Assembly (NCBI RefSeq): GCF_000756655.1 | Contig: NZ_ARXU01000001.1 | Coordinates: 475,040-539,039, forward strand | DNA length: 64,000 bases | Source: Alcanivorax jadensis T9 | GTDB lineage: Bacteria; Pseudomonadota; Gammaproteobacteria; Pseudomonadales; Alcanivoracaceae | Direction: 5' to 3' | Part shown: positions 1 to 8,707 of the stretch, piece by piece | Layout: the number at the start of each line of letters is the position of its first letter | How positions within the stretch are numbered: position 1 is the first letter of the stretch | Translations under genes and position numbers: made by a program | Notes under the pieces: generated by a model | The model's database searches: none | Told to the model about the DNA's origin: nothing | The model's input: only the letters and a program-made list of their open reading frames with translations

Positions 1-112
1 CATTACCGTGGCGACGGAGAATCCGTCCATCATCAAGCGCCCGATCCTGCAAAACGACCATTTCATCCTCGCCGGTTTCAAGGCCGACGAGTGGAAAGAC
101 ACTTTGAATTAA
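1..112 (+). CDS. ArsC/Spx-family reductase (C-terminal end only)
   Basis: Only the last 36 codons are in the window. The frame starts at base 2 and ends with TAA at 110-112. The visible tail contains NPSIIKRPIL, the substrate-loop region typical of the ArsC/Spx/YffB thioredoxin-fold family, where a conserved Arg lies just before Pro. The catalytic Cys lies upstream, outside the window. In pseudomonads and relatives a small ArsC-family gene commonly precedes dapD, which fits the next gene. The fold family is likely; the exact substrate cannot be told. Arsenate reduction should not be assumed. Confidence 0.7.
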   Translation, partial: ITVATENPSIIKRPILQNDHFILAGFKADEWKDTLN

Positions 113-157
113 GAAACGTCAGACGCCTGACGTCCGACGCATTGAAGAGAGGACACC

Positions 158-1192
158 ATGAGCAACTTTTTCGCCATCGCCCTGGGCTGCGGCACCAAGA
201 ACCGCAATGACAACTGGCTGGAAGTGTTTTATCCGGATCCGGCTCTCAATCCGGATGACAAACTGGTCGAAGTCATCCGTGAAGAACTGGGTTACCAGGG
301 TGGCAATGCCGCCATCGAGCTGACCCACCGCCAGGTACAGCACATCGCCCGCGAATGGCGCGAAGCCGGCTTCGAGCACGAAGCCAGCTATGGCGTTGCC
401 TTCCAGGAGTCGGACCGTCCGGTGGTTCTCACCGTACTGGAAACCGATGCGGAGCCCGCGTCCACACCAGAGGCCTACCTGAAGCTGCAGCTGATCTCTC
501 ACCGCCTGGTGAAGCCACACGGCGTCAACCTGTCCGGCATGTTCCCGCTGCTGCCTAATGTGGCCTGGACCAACGAAGGGGCCGTGGACCTGGACGAACT
601 GCCTGAGCGTCAGCTGCTGGCCCGTCTGAATGGCAAGGTGCTGGAAGTGAACAGCGTGGACAAGTTCCCCAAGATGACTGACTACGTGGTGCCCAAGGGC
701 ATACGTATCGCCGATACCGCCCGCGTCCGTCTGGGCGCCTATGTGGGCGAAGGCACCACCATCATGCATGAAGGCTTCATCAACTTTAACGCCGGTACCG
801 AAGGCCCGGGCATGATCGAAGGTCGCATCTCTGCTGGCGTCTTCGTCGGCAAGGGCTCCGACATCGGCGGTGGCGCCTCCACCATGGGCACCCTGTCCGG
901 CGGCGGCAACATCATCATTTCCCTGGGTGAAGGCTGCCTGCTGGGCGCCAACGCCGGTACCGGCATACCGCTGGGCGACCGCTGCACCATCGAAGCTGGC
1001 CTCTACATCACATCCGGTTCCAAGGTGCAGCTGCTGGACGACAAGGGCGAGATCGTGGACACCGTCAAAGCCCGCGATCTGGCCGGCCAGTCCGACCTGC
1101 TGTTCCGCCGCAACACCACCAATGGTGCCGTGCAGTGTCTGACCAACAAGAGCGCCATCGCCCTGAACGAAGAACTGCACAAGCACAACTGA
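158..1192 (+). CDS. dapD: 2,3,4,5-tetrahydropyridine-2,6-dicarboxylate N-succinyltransferase
   Basis: DapD transfers succinate from succinyl-CoA to tetrahydrodipicolinate in the succinylase route to meso-diaminopimelate and lysine; it acts in the cytosol as a trimer. The 344-residue product has the long form of DapD found in pseudomonads, with an N-terminal extension. Residues about 185-295 form left-handed beta-helix hexapeptide repeats (GAYVGEGTTIMHEG, then GGGASTMGTLSGGGN), the acyltransferase core. The ATG is preceded by GAGAGGAC. dapE, the next pathway-specific step after the aminotransferase, follows after a REP-type hairpin pair, so the two genes may be cotranscribed or partly uncoupled. 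Confidence 0.95.
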   Translation: MSNFFAIALGCGTKNRNDNWLEVFYPDPALNPDDKLVEVIREELGYQGGNAAIELTHRQVQHIAREWREAGFEHEASYGVAFQESDRPVVLTVLETDAEPASTPEAYLKLQLISHRLVKPHGVNLSGMFPLLPNVAWTNEGAVDLDELPERQLLARLNGKVLEVNSVDKFPKMTDYVVPKGIRIADTARVRLGAYVGEGTTIMHEGFINFNAGTEGPGMIEGRISAGVFVGKGSDIGGGASTMGTLSGGGNIIISLGEGCLLGANAGTGIPLGDRCTIEAGLYITSGSKVQLLDDKGEIVDTVKARDLAGQSDLLFRRNTTNGAVQCLTNKSAIALNEELHKHN

Positions 1193-1217
1193 GGCACCAA
1201 GCCCCGACCGGGCCACC

Positions 1218-1309
1218 TGTAGGAGCACCTCTCGAGGTGCGAACAAAGGCCAGAAGCGAGTAACTCGTGACTCGCAACCACCCTTCGCACCTCAAGAGGT
1301 GCTCCTACA
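1218..1309. repeat. REP-like doublet, family A
   Basis: Two inverted copies of a 26-nt palindrome-rich unit: TGTAGGAGCACCTCTCGAGG at the left (1218-1243) and its near reverse complement at the right (1284-1309), separated by 40 nt. Each unit can itself fold (CACCTC/GAGGTG). It lies between dapD and dapE. Related units occur singly at 54547, 55097 and 57915 and as a doublet at 62089-62179. The spacer carries a family C word (GAGTAACTCGTGACTCGC). Confidence 0.85.
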
Positions 1310-1340
1310 GCGGCTTTGAATCACCGATACTGGAATACCC

Positions 1341-2468
1341 ATGTCCCGCACCCTCGACTACACCAAAGAACTCATCCGCCGTGCCTCCGTCACTCCCGAG
1401 GACGAAGGCTGCCAGGACTGGATGATTGAAAAACTGGAAGCGCTTGGTTTCCAGTGCGAAACCCTGTGGTTCGAGGAAGTGCGCAATCTGTGGGCACGGC
1501 GCGGTACGCAAGGGCCGGTGTTTGCCTTTGCCGGTCACACTGACGTGGTGCCCACCGGGGATGTGTCGGCGTGGAAGTACGACCCTTTCACACCCACCGA
1601 AGAAGGTGATCTGCTCTATGGGCGCGGCACCGCGGACATGAAAGGCTCCATCGCCGCCATCATGGTGGCCATTGAGGATTTTGTGGCGGCGCATCCGGAC
1701 CACAACGGCAGCCTGGCCCTGTTGATCACAGCCGATGAGGAAGGGCCGTCAGTGAACGGCACCGTCAAGGTGGTCGAGCATCTGCAGGCCCGCAATGAAC
1801 ACATCGACTACTGCCTGGTGGGCGAACCCTCCTCCACCAACACCGTGGGCGATGTGATCAAGAATGGTCGCCGTGGCTCCCTGGGCGCACGCCTCACCGT
1901 CAAAGGCATTCAGGGGCATGTTGCCTACCCGCACCTGGCCCGCAACCCGGTCCATGATGCGACACCGGCCCTGGCCGAGCTGGCCGGCACCGAATGGGAT
2001 CAAGGAAACGATTTCTTCCCGGCCACCAGCTTCCAGATTTCCAACATCAACGCCGGCACCGGGGCCACCAATGTGATCCCCGGCACCTGCGAGGTCATTT
2101 TCAACTTCCGTTTCTCCACGGAACTGACCGATGCCCTGCTGCGCGAGCGTACCGAGGCGGTCCTGGACAAACACGGCCTGGATTACGACCTGCAATGGAC
2201 CCTGTCCGGGCAGCCGTTCCTCACCGATCGCGGCGCCCTGGTGGATGCTGCCGTCACCGCTATCCGTGATGTCACCGGCCTCGACACGGAACTGTCCACC
2301 GCCGGCGGCACCAGCGACGGACGTTTTATTGCCCCCACCGGCAGCCAGGTAGTGGAGCTCGGGCCCACCAATGCCACCATCCACAAGGTGGACGAGCACA
2401 CCAGCATCAGTGAGCTGGATACGCTGACCGGAATCTACACCCGCCTGCTCGAAAAGCTGATGCAGTGA
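1341..2468 (+). CDS. dapE: Succinyl-diaminopimelate desuccinylase
   Basis: DapE is a di-zinc M20-family amidohydrolase that removes succinate from N-succinyl-LL-diaminopimelate. The length of 375 residues is normal for the family. Metal and catalytic motifs are visible: [11 protein letters not shown] (His66, Asp68), [10 protein letters not shown] (Asp99, the bridging metal ligand), [12 protein letters not shown] (Glu133/Glu134, catalytic base and ligand), and a C-terminal HKVDEHTS histidine. With dapD upstream, this gives two steps of the succinylase branch of the lysine pathway. The start ATG follows AGTATTGGAATACCC-like sequence with only a weak ribosome site, but the N-terminus aligns with family members. 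Confidence 0.95.
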   Translation: MSRTLDYTKELIRRASVTPEDEGCQDWMIEKLEALGFQCETLWFEEVRNLWARRGTQGPVFAFAGHTDVVPTGDVSAWKYDPFTPTEEGDLLYGRGTADMKGSIAAIMVAIEDFVAAHPDHNGSLALLITADEEGPSVNGTVKVVEHLQARNEHIDYCLVGEPSSTNTVGDVIKNGRRGSLGARLTVKGIQGHVAYPHLARNPVHDATPALAELAGTEWDQGNDFFPATSFQISNINAGTGATNVIPGTCEVIFNFRFSTELTDALLRERTEAVLDKHGLDYDLQWTLSGQPFLTDRGALVDAAVTAIRDVTGLDTELSTAGGTSDGRFIAPTGSQVVELGPTNATIHKVDEHTSISELDTLTGIYTRLLEKLMQ

Positions 2469-2565
2469 ATCGCCAGCAGAAATAGGCATCAAGCCGACCT
2501 CTCCTACAGGTGCCCCGGATTATCCGTTACCATGCTCGGTAACGTGACACTGCCAGGGAACGACG

Positions 2566-2766
2566 ATGTGGCTGCATGAAATTCCGGTTGGCGGACTGCT
2601 GATCAGCCCCATGGTGCTATTCGTGCTGCTGGGCATGATGCTCACCCTGTTGACCTTCCTGCTGCTGCGCAAACTGGGTTGGCATCAGCAACTCTGGAAA
2701 AGTGCCTGGGTCTATCTGTCACTGTTTATCTGCTTTGTAGCCCTTTTCCTGAGAGCGCTGAGTTAG
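2566..2766 (+). CDS. Small inner-membrane protein, DUF1656 (AaeX-like)
   Basis: A 66-residue protein with two hydrophobic helices (about residues 12-35 and 45-63), a family now called DUF1656 or AaeX. In Enterobacteria and pseudomonads these tiny proteins are encoded directly before an AaeA-type membrane fusion protein and an AaeB-type FUSC pump. The same order is seen here, 9 bp before the next start. A role in assembly of the aromatic-acid efflux pump is inferred from context only. The family assignment rests on length, topology, the N-terminal HEIPVGGLLISP motif and position. Confidence 0.8.
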   Translation: MWLHEIPVGGLLISPMVLFVLLGMMLTLLTFLLLRKLGWHQQLWKSAWVYLSLFICFVALFLRALS

Positions 2767-2775
2767 GGACAATTC

Positions 2776-3654
2776 ATGCAACAACCGCTACGCATTCTGC
2801 TCACCGTAGTTCTGGTCATTCTGGCCCTGCTGGCCGGCAACTGGGTGTGGAATTATTACCTCTATGCTCCCTGGACCCGCGACGGCAAGGTGCGCGCCGA
2901 GATCATTACGCTATCCCCGGATGTGTCCGGCTGGGTCAGCGAGCTGCACATTCGTGACGACCAGACCGTGCAACAGGGCGATCCCCTGTTCCGGATTGAT
3001 GACATCCGCTACCGGGCCACACTTGCCCGGGCCGAAGCCCAACTGCTCCACGAGCAGGAGTCCCTGCGCCTGGCGGAACATCAATACGAACGGCGCAAAC
3101 GCCTGCACGCCGGCAACAGCATCAGCCGTGAAGAACTGGACAGTGCCCGTATCGAGGCCCAGCTTGCTGCCGCCAATGTGGCGCTGGCCGAGGCAGAACT
3201 GGCCAGCGCCAGAATCAACCTGGAACGAACCCGTGTGGAAGCTCCCGCAGACGGCACTATCGTCAACCTGACCCTGCAGCAGGGTAACTTCGTTAATCAG
3301 GGCACGCCGGTAGTGTCGATGGTCAAGACTGGCAGCTTCTATGTCACCGGCTACTTCGAGGAAACCAAGCTGCCCATGGTGGAAGTGGGCCAGCGGGCCA
3401 CAGTGGTACTGATGAACGGCGCCCGCAAACTGCGCGGCAAGGTCACCAGCGTGGGCCAGGCCATCGCCAATGCCAACACTCAGACTGACGGCCAGCTATT
3501 GCCCCAGGTCCAGCAGACCTTCAACTGGGTGCGCCTGGCCCAGCGCATTCCTGTGCATATCGAGCTGGACCACATTCCCGATGACATTCTGCTGGCCGCT
3601 GGCATGACTGCCACCGTGCGCCTCCACGAGCAGGACACCAAGAGCGAGCAATGA
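2776..3654 (+). CDS. HlyD/AaeA-type periplasmic adaptor of an efflux pump
   Basis: A 292-residue membrane fusion protein. It has one N-terminal membrane anchor (residues about 7-30), then a split biotinyl-lipoyl domain (DVSGWVSELHIRDDQTVQQG), an alpha-hairpin (about 75-150, rich in Glu, Ala and Arg), the second lipoyl half (VEAPADGTIVNLTLQQGN) and a beta-barrel. It should bridge the inner-membrane FUSC transporter encoded next to an outer-membrane channel not present here. It resembles AaeA and EmrA adaptors. The last four bases overlap the start of the pump gene (ATGA), indicating translational coupling. Confidence 0.9.
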   Translation: MQQPLRILLTVVLVILALLAGNWVWNYYLYAPWTRDGKVRAEIITLSPDVSGWVSELHIRDDQTVQQGDPLFRIDDIRYRATLARAEAQLLHEQESLRLAEHQYERRKRLHAGNSISREELDSARIEAQLAAANVALAEAELASARINLERTRVEAPADGTIVNLTLQQGNFVNQGTPVVSMVKTGSFYVTGYFEETKLPMVEVGQRATVVLMNGARKLRGKVTSVGQAIANANTQTDGQLLPQVQQTFNWVRLAQRIPVHIELDHIPDDILLAAGMTATVRLHEQDTKSEQ

Positions 3655-5747
3655 AACTGGATCCGCGACTGGCTGTTCTGCTCACTCCTGACCGCCAGTC
3701 TGTCCTGTTCGCCGCCAAGGGCGTCATCGCCATGGCCCTGGCACTCTATCTGTCCATGCTGCTGCAACTGGACCGGCCCTACTGGGCGCTGATCTCCGCC
3801 GTGTTCCTGCAAGTCCGCCCGGAAACCGGGCTGGTGATTGAAAAAGGCTTCTGCCAGATCGGCGGCACCCTGGTAGGCGGCGCCATGGGCCTACTGATCC
3901 TGGCCTGGCTACTCCCCTACCCGGCCCTGGCCATTGGCGCACTGACCCTGTGGATCGGCCTCAATGCCGGCGCCTCCGCCTGGGTGCGCCAGGCTAATTT
4001 CATCTACGGTTTCGCCATGGCGGGCATCACCGCCACCCTCATCGTGGTGCTGGCCATCGCCGACCCGGCCAATACCTCCAGCCTGGGCATATTCCACATT
4101 GCCAACGCCCGGGTCAGTGAGATCATTCTCGGCGCCGTCTGCGCCACTCTGGTAAGCAGCCTGCTGTGGCCAGTACGAGTCAGCGGTCTGCTCAAGGAGC
4201 ATGCCCGCACCGCCCTCAACCAGACACTGGCCTATCTGGAACTGGAACTGGACCCGACGGGCACTCACGCCAAACGCCACAACCAGGTGGATACCCTGCT
4301 GCAGGGTATTTTTGCGCTCAGTGATGACAGCAGCGCCGTTCACTACGAGGGCAGCCATGGCCCGGGGCGGGCCCGGGCGGCTACCGTGATCTGCCACAAA
4401 ACCCTGTCACTGGTAGCCCGCATCCGCGTGATCGGGCGCCTGATGCGTAACCATGATGATCTGCTCACCCCGGCCTTGCGCGACCTGCTTGATGCCTTGC
4501 GCACCGCCTTCCAGCGCATGCGCGAAACCCGCTCCGCCGAGCAGGCCATGAAAGAAGCCCAGACCCTGCGCCAGCAACTGCGCGAAGCCCGCGGCGAGCA
4601 AGCCGAGGATGCCCCGCCTCTGCAGCGGCGCTTCTTCCAGGTCAGCCAGAACCTGACCGCTGACCTGATCCTGGCTCTGGAGGCCAACCGTGCCCTGCAT
4701 TTCAGCCATGAAGTGCAACTGCGGCCACAGGGCCTGCGGCCTTACCGGGATCTGCAGATCGCCGCCGCCGTGGGCCTGCGCAGTGCGCTGGTGTTTGCCC
4801 TTGCCGCCGGTCTCTGGGTAGGCACTGCCAGTCCCATGGCCATCATGCTGATGATCATGCCGGTCATGTTCACCATTCTCTTTGCACGTCTGCCAGAGCC
4901 GGATCAGGTGCTGAAACGGGCCACCTTCAGTTCTGTGCTGGCCACCCCGGTGGCCCTGTTTTTCACCCTCCCCCTGCTGGCGCTCAATAACGGCAACTTT
5001 CCCCTGCTCATCCTGATTCTCGGCGCGCCTTTGTTTGTCGGCCTGCTGGCCATCAGCAAACGCCTGACCCTGCCCCTGGGGCTGGGCTTCTGTACGCCCT
5101 ATATCATTCTGGTGCAGCCGGGCAACGCCATGGATTTTGACGTGGCCCGGGTGGCCAGTAACGGCCTGGCAATCACCGCAGGAATCGCCATCGCCTTCCT
5201 CATGTTCCGGCTGATTACGCCCCCCAATGGCCCCAACCTGCGCCGCCGACTGATCCGCCAGACCGCCACCGACCTGACCTTGATGGGCAATACCTCTGCG
5301 ACCACGACGGGCACCGCCAACATCAATGAGGAATGGTTCAATGCCCGCATGGCCGACCGTCTGCGCTGGCTGACCATCTGTGACAAGGCCCTGCCCGAGG
5401 CCCAGCGCCATTTCACGGACCTGGGCCTCACCGGACTGAACCTGGGCCAGGTTTCCCTGTGGATTCAAAGTCGCCTGCGCAGCAATGCAACACCCGCGCT
5501 GCTCGACAGCGCCGATCGCTGGCAACTGGCCCTGGCTGCGGCCTACCAGGCCTGTTCCCGTGGCGCCGTCGACCAGGGCTTTCGCCAGCAATCGGAAAGG
5601 CTCAAACTGGCTATGGACGATGCTGGCAACCTGGCTCAGCGTGACCGTGAGTTGATTGCCGGCGCCCTGGAACGCATTGCCCTGACCTTCGAGCGCATGG
5701 CGTTCCGGCTGACGGAAGCGCAGCAAAGCCGTGGCGTCACCGCCTGA
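3651..5747 (+). CDS. FUSC/AaeB-family efflux transporter
   Basis: A 698-residue inner-membrane protein with two blocks of transmembrane helices (about residues 20-170 and 370-510), each followed by a large cytoplasmic region. This is the duplicated layout of the FUSC family that includes AaeB, the p-hydroxybenzoate efflux pump. It works with the adaptor encoded just upstream. The substrate is unknown; aromatic carboxylic acids are a family-based guess. No regulator such as AaeR (LysR type) is adjacent, which differs from E. coli. It ends the three-gene operon. No strong terminator is visible in the 134 bp before the next gene. Confidence 0.88.
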   Translation: MKLDPRLAVLLTPDRQSVLFAAKGVIAMALALYLSMLLQLDRPYWALISAVFLQVRPETGLVIEKGFCQIGGTLVGGAMGLLILAWLLPYPALAIGALTLWIGLNAGASAWVRQANFIYGFAMAGITATLIVVLAIADPANTSSLGIFHIANARVSEIILGAVCATLVSSLLWPVRVSGLLKEHARTALNQTLAYLELELDPTGTHAKRHNQVDTLLQGIFALSDDSSAVHYEGSHGPGRARAATVICHKTLSLVARIRVIGRLMRNHDDLLTPALRDLLDALRTAFQRMRETRSAEQAMKEAQTLRQQLREARGEQAEDAPPLQRRFFQVSQNLTADLILALEANRALHFSHEVQLRPQGLRPYRDLQIAAAVGLRSALVFALAAGLWVGTASPMAIMLMIMPVMFTILFARLPEPDQVLKRATFSSVLATPVALFFTLPLLALNNGNFPLLILILGAPLFVGLLAISKRLTLPLGLGFCTPYIILVQPGNAMDFDVARVASNGLAITAGIAIAFLMFRLITPPNGPNLRRRLIRQTATDLTLMGNTSATTTGTANINEEWFNARMADRLRWLTICDKALPEAQRHFTDLGLTGLNLGQVSLWIQSRLRSNATPALLDSADRWQLALAAAYQACSRGAVDQGFRQQSERLKLAMDDAGNLAQRDRELIAGALERIALTFERMAFRLTEAQQSRGVTA

Positions 5748-5881
5748 AATCGGCCCGAACAGCACTAGCCACAATGTCTACTCTGTGTTTACCTATGTGC
5801 CTTTCCCGGAGTCAGACACTGGCCCTCTCAGAACAGCCCGCAGGCCGCCTTTGCGACCTGCCGTGATGGAGACTTCCTCAC

Positions 5882-7480
5882 ATGACCGCGCAAGAAAAAC
5901 TGGATAGCAAAACCGTACTGGACACCAACCCGGCCACCGGCACCGCCGTGGCCGAGCTGAATGAAACCGATCTGGCCAAACTGCCCGAGATCATGACCCG
6001 GGCCCGTGAAGCCCAGGCGATCTGGGCGGCCAAATCGTTCAAGGAACGGGCTCGCCATATCACCATGATGCGCAGCTACATTGTCGACCGCGCCGACGAC
6101 CTGGCTCGCACCGTCAGCGAAAGCAACGGCAAGACCCTTACCGATGCCCTGGCCACCGAAGTGCTGCCCTGCGCCCTGGCCTGCAAGTGGTATGCGAACA
6201 ACGCGGAAAAATATCTGAAAGAGAAGAACCGCCCCGGCGGTAGCATCCTGTTCTTCAACAAGAAGACCCACATGCTGCGTGTACCACTGGGCGTGGTGGG
6301 CATTATCAGCCCCTGGAACTATCCGCTGTCGATCCCCTTCGGTGAAATCGTCATGGGCCTGATGGCGGGTAATGCCGTACTGCTGAAAGTGGCCGCTGCC
6401 ACCCCGGCAGTCGGGCGCGCCATCGAGCAGATCATCGCCGCCGGTGAATTGCCTGAGGGTCTGTTCCATCACATCGTCGGCTCCGGCTCCAAAGTGGCCA
6501 CTGGTTACTTTGAGAATGGCGTGGACAAGCTGTTCTTCACCGGCAGCGTCCCCGCCGGCAAAACCCTGATGGCCCAGGCCGCTGAAACCCTCACTCCGGT
6601 ATCCCTGGAGCTGGGCGGCAACGACCCCATGCTGGTGCTGGAAGATGCGGACCTGGAACGGGCCACCAACGGTGCCGCCTGGGCCGGTTACCAGAATGCC
6701 GGTCAAAGTTGTGGCGGTGTGGAACGGGTGTATGTGGTGGACGCGGTCTACGACCAGTTCGTGGATCTACTCGCCAAGAAGACCCGCCAGCTGCGTCACG
6801 GGGTAGGCTGCAACGATTTCAATGTAGATATCGGCAGCCTGACCACTGCCGGCCAGCTTCGCACCGTGCAGCAACACCTGGAAGATGCCCTGGCCAAAGG
6901 CGCCCGTATCGAAGCCCAGTCCCGCCCGGTAGGCAACGTGGAAAACGGCTTCTTCCACCCGGCGACGCTGCTGACCAATGTCACCGACGACATGCTCACC
7001 ATGTGCGATGAAACCTTCGGCCCCCTGATTGCCGTGCAACGCGTGGCTAACGAAGAAGACGCCATCCGCAAGGCCAACGAATCCAAGCTGGCACTGACCT
7101 CCTCCGTGTGGACCAAGAACAACAAGCGTGGCCGCGCCATTGCTGCCCGTCTGCAGTCCGGGGTCACCACCATCAATGATCACCTTTACAGCCACGGCCT
7201 CTCCGAAACCCCCTGGGGCGGCTGGAAGGAATCCGGCATCGGCCGCACCCACGGCCCGGAAGGCCTGGAGGAGATGACCCAGGCCAAAGCGGTCAACTGG
7301 GACATCCTGCCCTCCAAGCGAAACATCTTCTGGTACCCCTTCGACGAAGCCACCTACAACGGCATCAAGAACGCCCTGCACTTCGTCTTCCCCAAAGGCC
7401 TCGGCCAGATGCTCAGCGCCTCACTGAAACTCACCCCGTTCCTGGTGAAGAAAATGTTTACCAAATGGAAAACGGATTGA
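5882..7480 (+). CDS. NAD(P)-dependent aldehyde dehydrogenase
   Basis: A 532-residue ALDH-superfamily enzyme oxidising an aldehyde to the acid. Signature residues are present: SPWNYPLS with Asn146, LELGGNDPM with the general base Glu243, and GQSCGGVERV with nucleophile Cys277. The C-terminal tail, about 40 residues longer than typical ALDHs (after VNWDILPSKRN), is basic and partly hydrophobic, ending LVKKMFTKWKTD. It may attach to the membrane, as in long-chain fatty aldehyde dehydrogenases. In an alkane-degrading host, a role on fatty aldehydes is plausible, but this is inference. The ATG is preceded by ATGGAGACTTCCTCAC. It converges on the peroxidase gene across a bidirectional terminator. 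Confidence 0.9.
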   Translation: MTAQEKLDSKTVLDTNPATGTAVAELNETDLAKLPEIMTRAREAQAIWAAKSFKERARHITMMRSYIVDRADDLARTVSESNGKTLTDALATEVLPCALACKWYANNAEKYLKEKNRPGGSILFFNKKTHMLRVPLGVVGIISPWNYPLSIPFGEIVMGLMAGNAVLLKVAAATPAVGRAIEQIIAAGELPEGLFHHIVGSGSKVATGYFENGVDKLFFTGSVPAGKTLMAQAAETLTPVSLELGGNDPMLVLEDADLERATNGAAWAGYQNAGQSCGGVERVYVVDAVYDQFVDLLAKKTRQLRHGVGCNDFNVDIGSLTTAGQLRTVQQHLEDALAKGARIEAQSRPVGNVENGFFHPATLLTNVTDDMLTMCDETFGPLIAVQRVANEEDAIRKANESKLALTSSVWTKNNKRGRAIAARLQSGVTTINDHLYSHGLSETPWGGWKESGIGRTHGPEGLEEMTQAKAVNWDILPSKRNIFWYPFDEATYNGIKNALHFVFPKGLGQMLSASLKLTPFLVKKMFTKWKTD

Positions 7481-7485
7481 GGCAG

Positions 7486-7650
7486 TGAATAGTTAACAAT
7501 TAATAGTGAACAGTTTCGCGGAACAGGTTTGAACTGTTTTGAAACGCAAGAGGCCGCGTCCAAATCATGGACGCGGCCTCTTTGTTTTCAGTCCAGAAGG
7601 CGCGAAACCGCGCCGCTGTTAACTGTTCACTATTAACTATTCACTGATCT
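7486..7650. repeat. Long imperfect inverted repeat enclosing a terminator (family C)
   Basis: The left arm (CAGTGAATAGTTAACAAT onwards, 7484-7515) is repeated in reverse at 7618-7646, differing by a 7-nt deletion. The right arm overlaps the last codons and the TAG stop of the peroxidase gene. The bidirectional hairpin at 7549-7588 lies in the centre. The arms are short TAGT/TTAAC-rich words similar in style to repeats at 17526-17624 and 27869-27949. Confidence 0.75.
7549..7588. terminator. Bidirectional rho-independent terminator
   Basis: A perfect 14-bp stem (AGAGGCCGCGTCCA pairs with 7568-7581) with a 5-nt loop is followed by TTGTTTT. It lies between converging genes and should end the aldehyde dehydrogenase transcript and, with a weaker U tract, the peroxidase transcript. 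Confidence 0.85.
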
Positions 7651-8509
7651 TATCAAGCCACTCCTGATCTGGCGCATACCACCACGAGCCCATCACCGGG
7701 CGAGTGTAGTCCAGCAGGCGGTCTTTGACGGTATCGTCGGCGATGCCGTACATGCGGCGAAGCAGGTAGTCGTAGCGATCCAGTTCGCAGCAGAAGGCCA
7801 GGAAGTACAGGCCGTGTTCACTGCTGTCGCCGTAGGGGACCGAGCGGCGCCACATTTTTTGGGGAACACCATCGCGATCCACATCGGTGCGGCCCACATG
7901 GGCATTCGCCGGCATGCGTTCTTCGTCAAACTCCACTGCATCTTCCTTGGTGCGGCCGAACACGTTTTCCTGTTCGTTGACCGGCAGTTGGTTGAATTTC
8001 TTCAGGTCATGAACCCACTTCTGGGTCAGCACCCAACTACCACCGGCACCGGGGTGTGGCTCGGCAATGAAGGCGGCCTCTTCTGCCTTTTCACCGGTGG
8101 GATTGCCAATGCCATCGACAAACCCGGTCAGGTCACGCATGTCGTGGTAGACGAAGCTGTTCAGCTCCAGCTGCGTGGAAAGCAGCTCGCCCACGGTATC
8201 GCGTACCTGCATGCCGGTATCGAATAGATCACCGCGCTCTTTCGCCTGCACCCAGACCCACAGATCCCCCTGGGTTGCCGGCACATGGCCTTCCAAGGAA
8301 AACGGCGGGAAGCTGAAGCGGGTGTCCAGTTGCTCCCAGAGGGCTGGCCCGAACGCCATCAACACCGGTGTCTTTTCACTTTTCAGCGAATTCAGCTGGT
8401 GCAAAGCGGCTCTGACTGCCTGCATCTCCTGGCCACTGCCAAGGCAGAATTCGAAGAACAGATGATGTTGATAACTACGATCAAAAATCCCCGTTTGCGG
8501 TGTCGACAC
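7637..8509 (-). CDS. DyP-type haem peroxidase (YfeX-like)
   Basis: A 290-residue dye-decolorising peroxidase of the bacterial YfeX-like class. With numbering from the start chosen here, the GFVDG motif holds distal Asp132, His204 in ANAHVGRT is the expected proximal haem ligand, and Arg222 in RRSVPYGD is the distal arginine. There is no signal peptide, so it is cytosolic. The open frame extends to a TTG at 8533, but the better start is GTG at 8509-8507, because AAGGAG lies exactly 6 nt before it, inside the longer reading. Physiological substrate unknown; porphyrin or aromatic oxidation is family knowledge. It is divergent from plsB. Confidence 0.88.
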   Translation of the reverse strand: MSTPQTGIFDRSYQHHLFFEFCLGSGQEMQAVRAALHQLNSLKSEKTPVLMAFGPALWEQLDTRFSFPPFSLEGHVPATQGDLWVWVQAKERGDLFDTGMQVRDTVGELLSTQLELNSFVYHDMRDLTGFVDGIGNPTGEKAEEAAFIAEPHPGAGGSWVLTQKWVHDLKKFNQLPVNEQENVFGRTKEDAVEFDEERMPANAHVGRTDVDRDGVPQKMWRRSVPYGDSSEHGLYFLAFCCELDRYDYLLRRMYGIADDTVKDRLLDYTRPVMGSWWYAPDQEWLDKISE

Positions 8510-8707
8510 CGTTAACTCCTTAGTCCTTATCAATAAACTGCCAACAGTCTAGCAAGGCTACCTGACTTGTTCCCGTGAATATAACGGTATACTGGACCAT
8601 GGTACGAGTTGGCAGACGCAATTCTGAAACAAATTGAAATATGCGCTGGTGTTCCCTGCCCAGGGCTTTCGCTACACTTGCGGCACACTAGTTAACTGAA
8701 TCCGACT

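Noticed and set aside
4407..5774. 455-codon minus-strand frame inside the FUSC gene
   Set aside because: Gln/Gly/His-rich shadow of a high-GC coding strand, with no motif or ribosome site.
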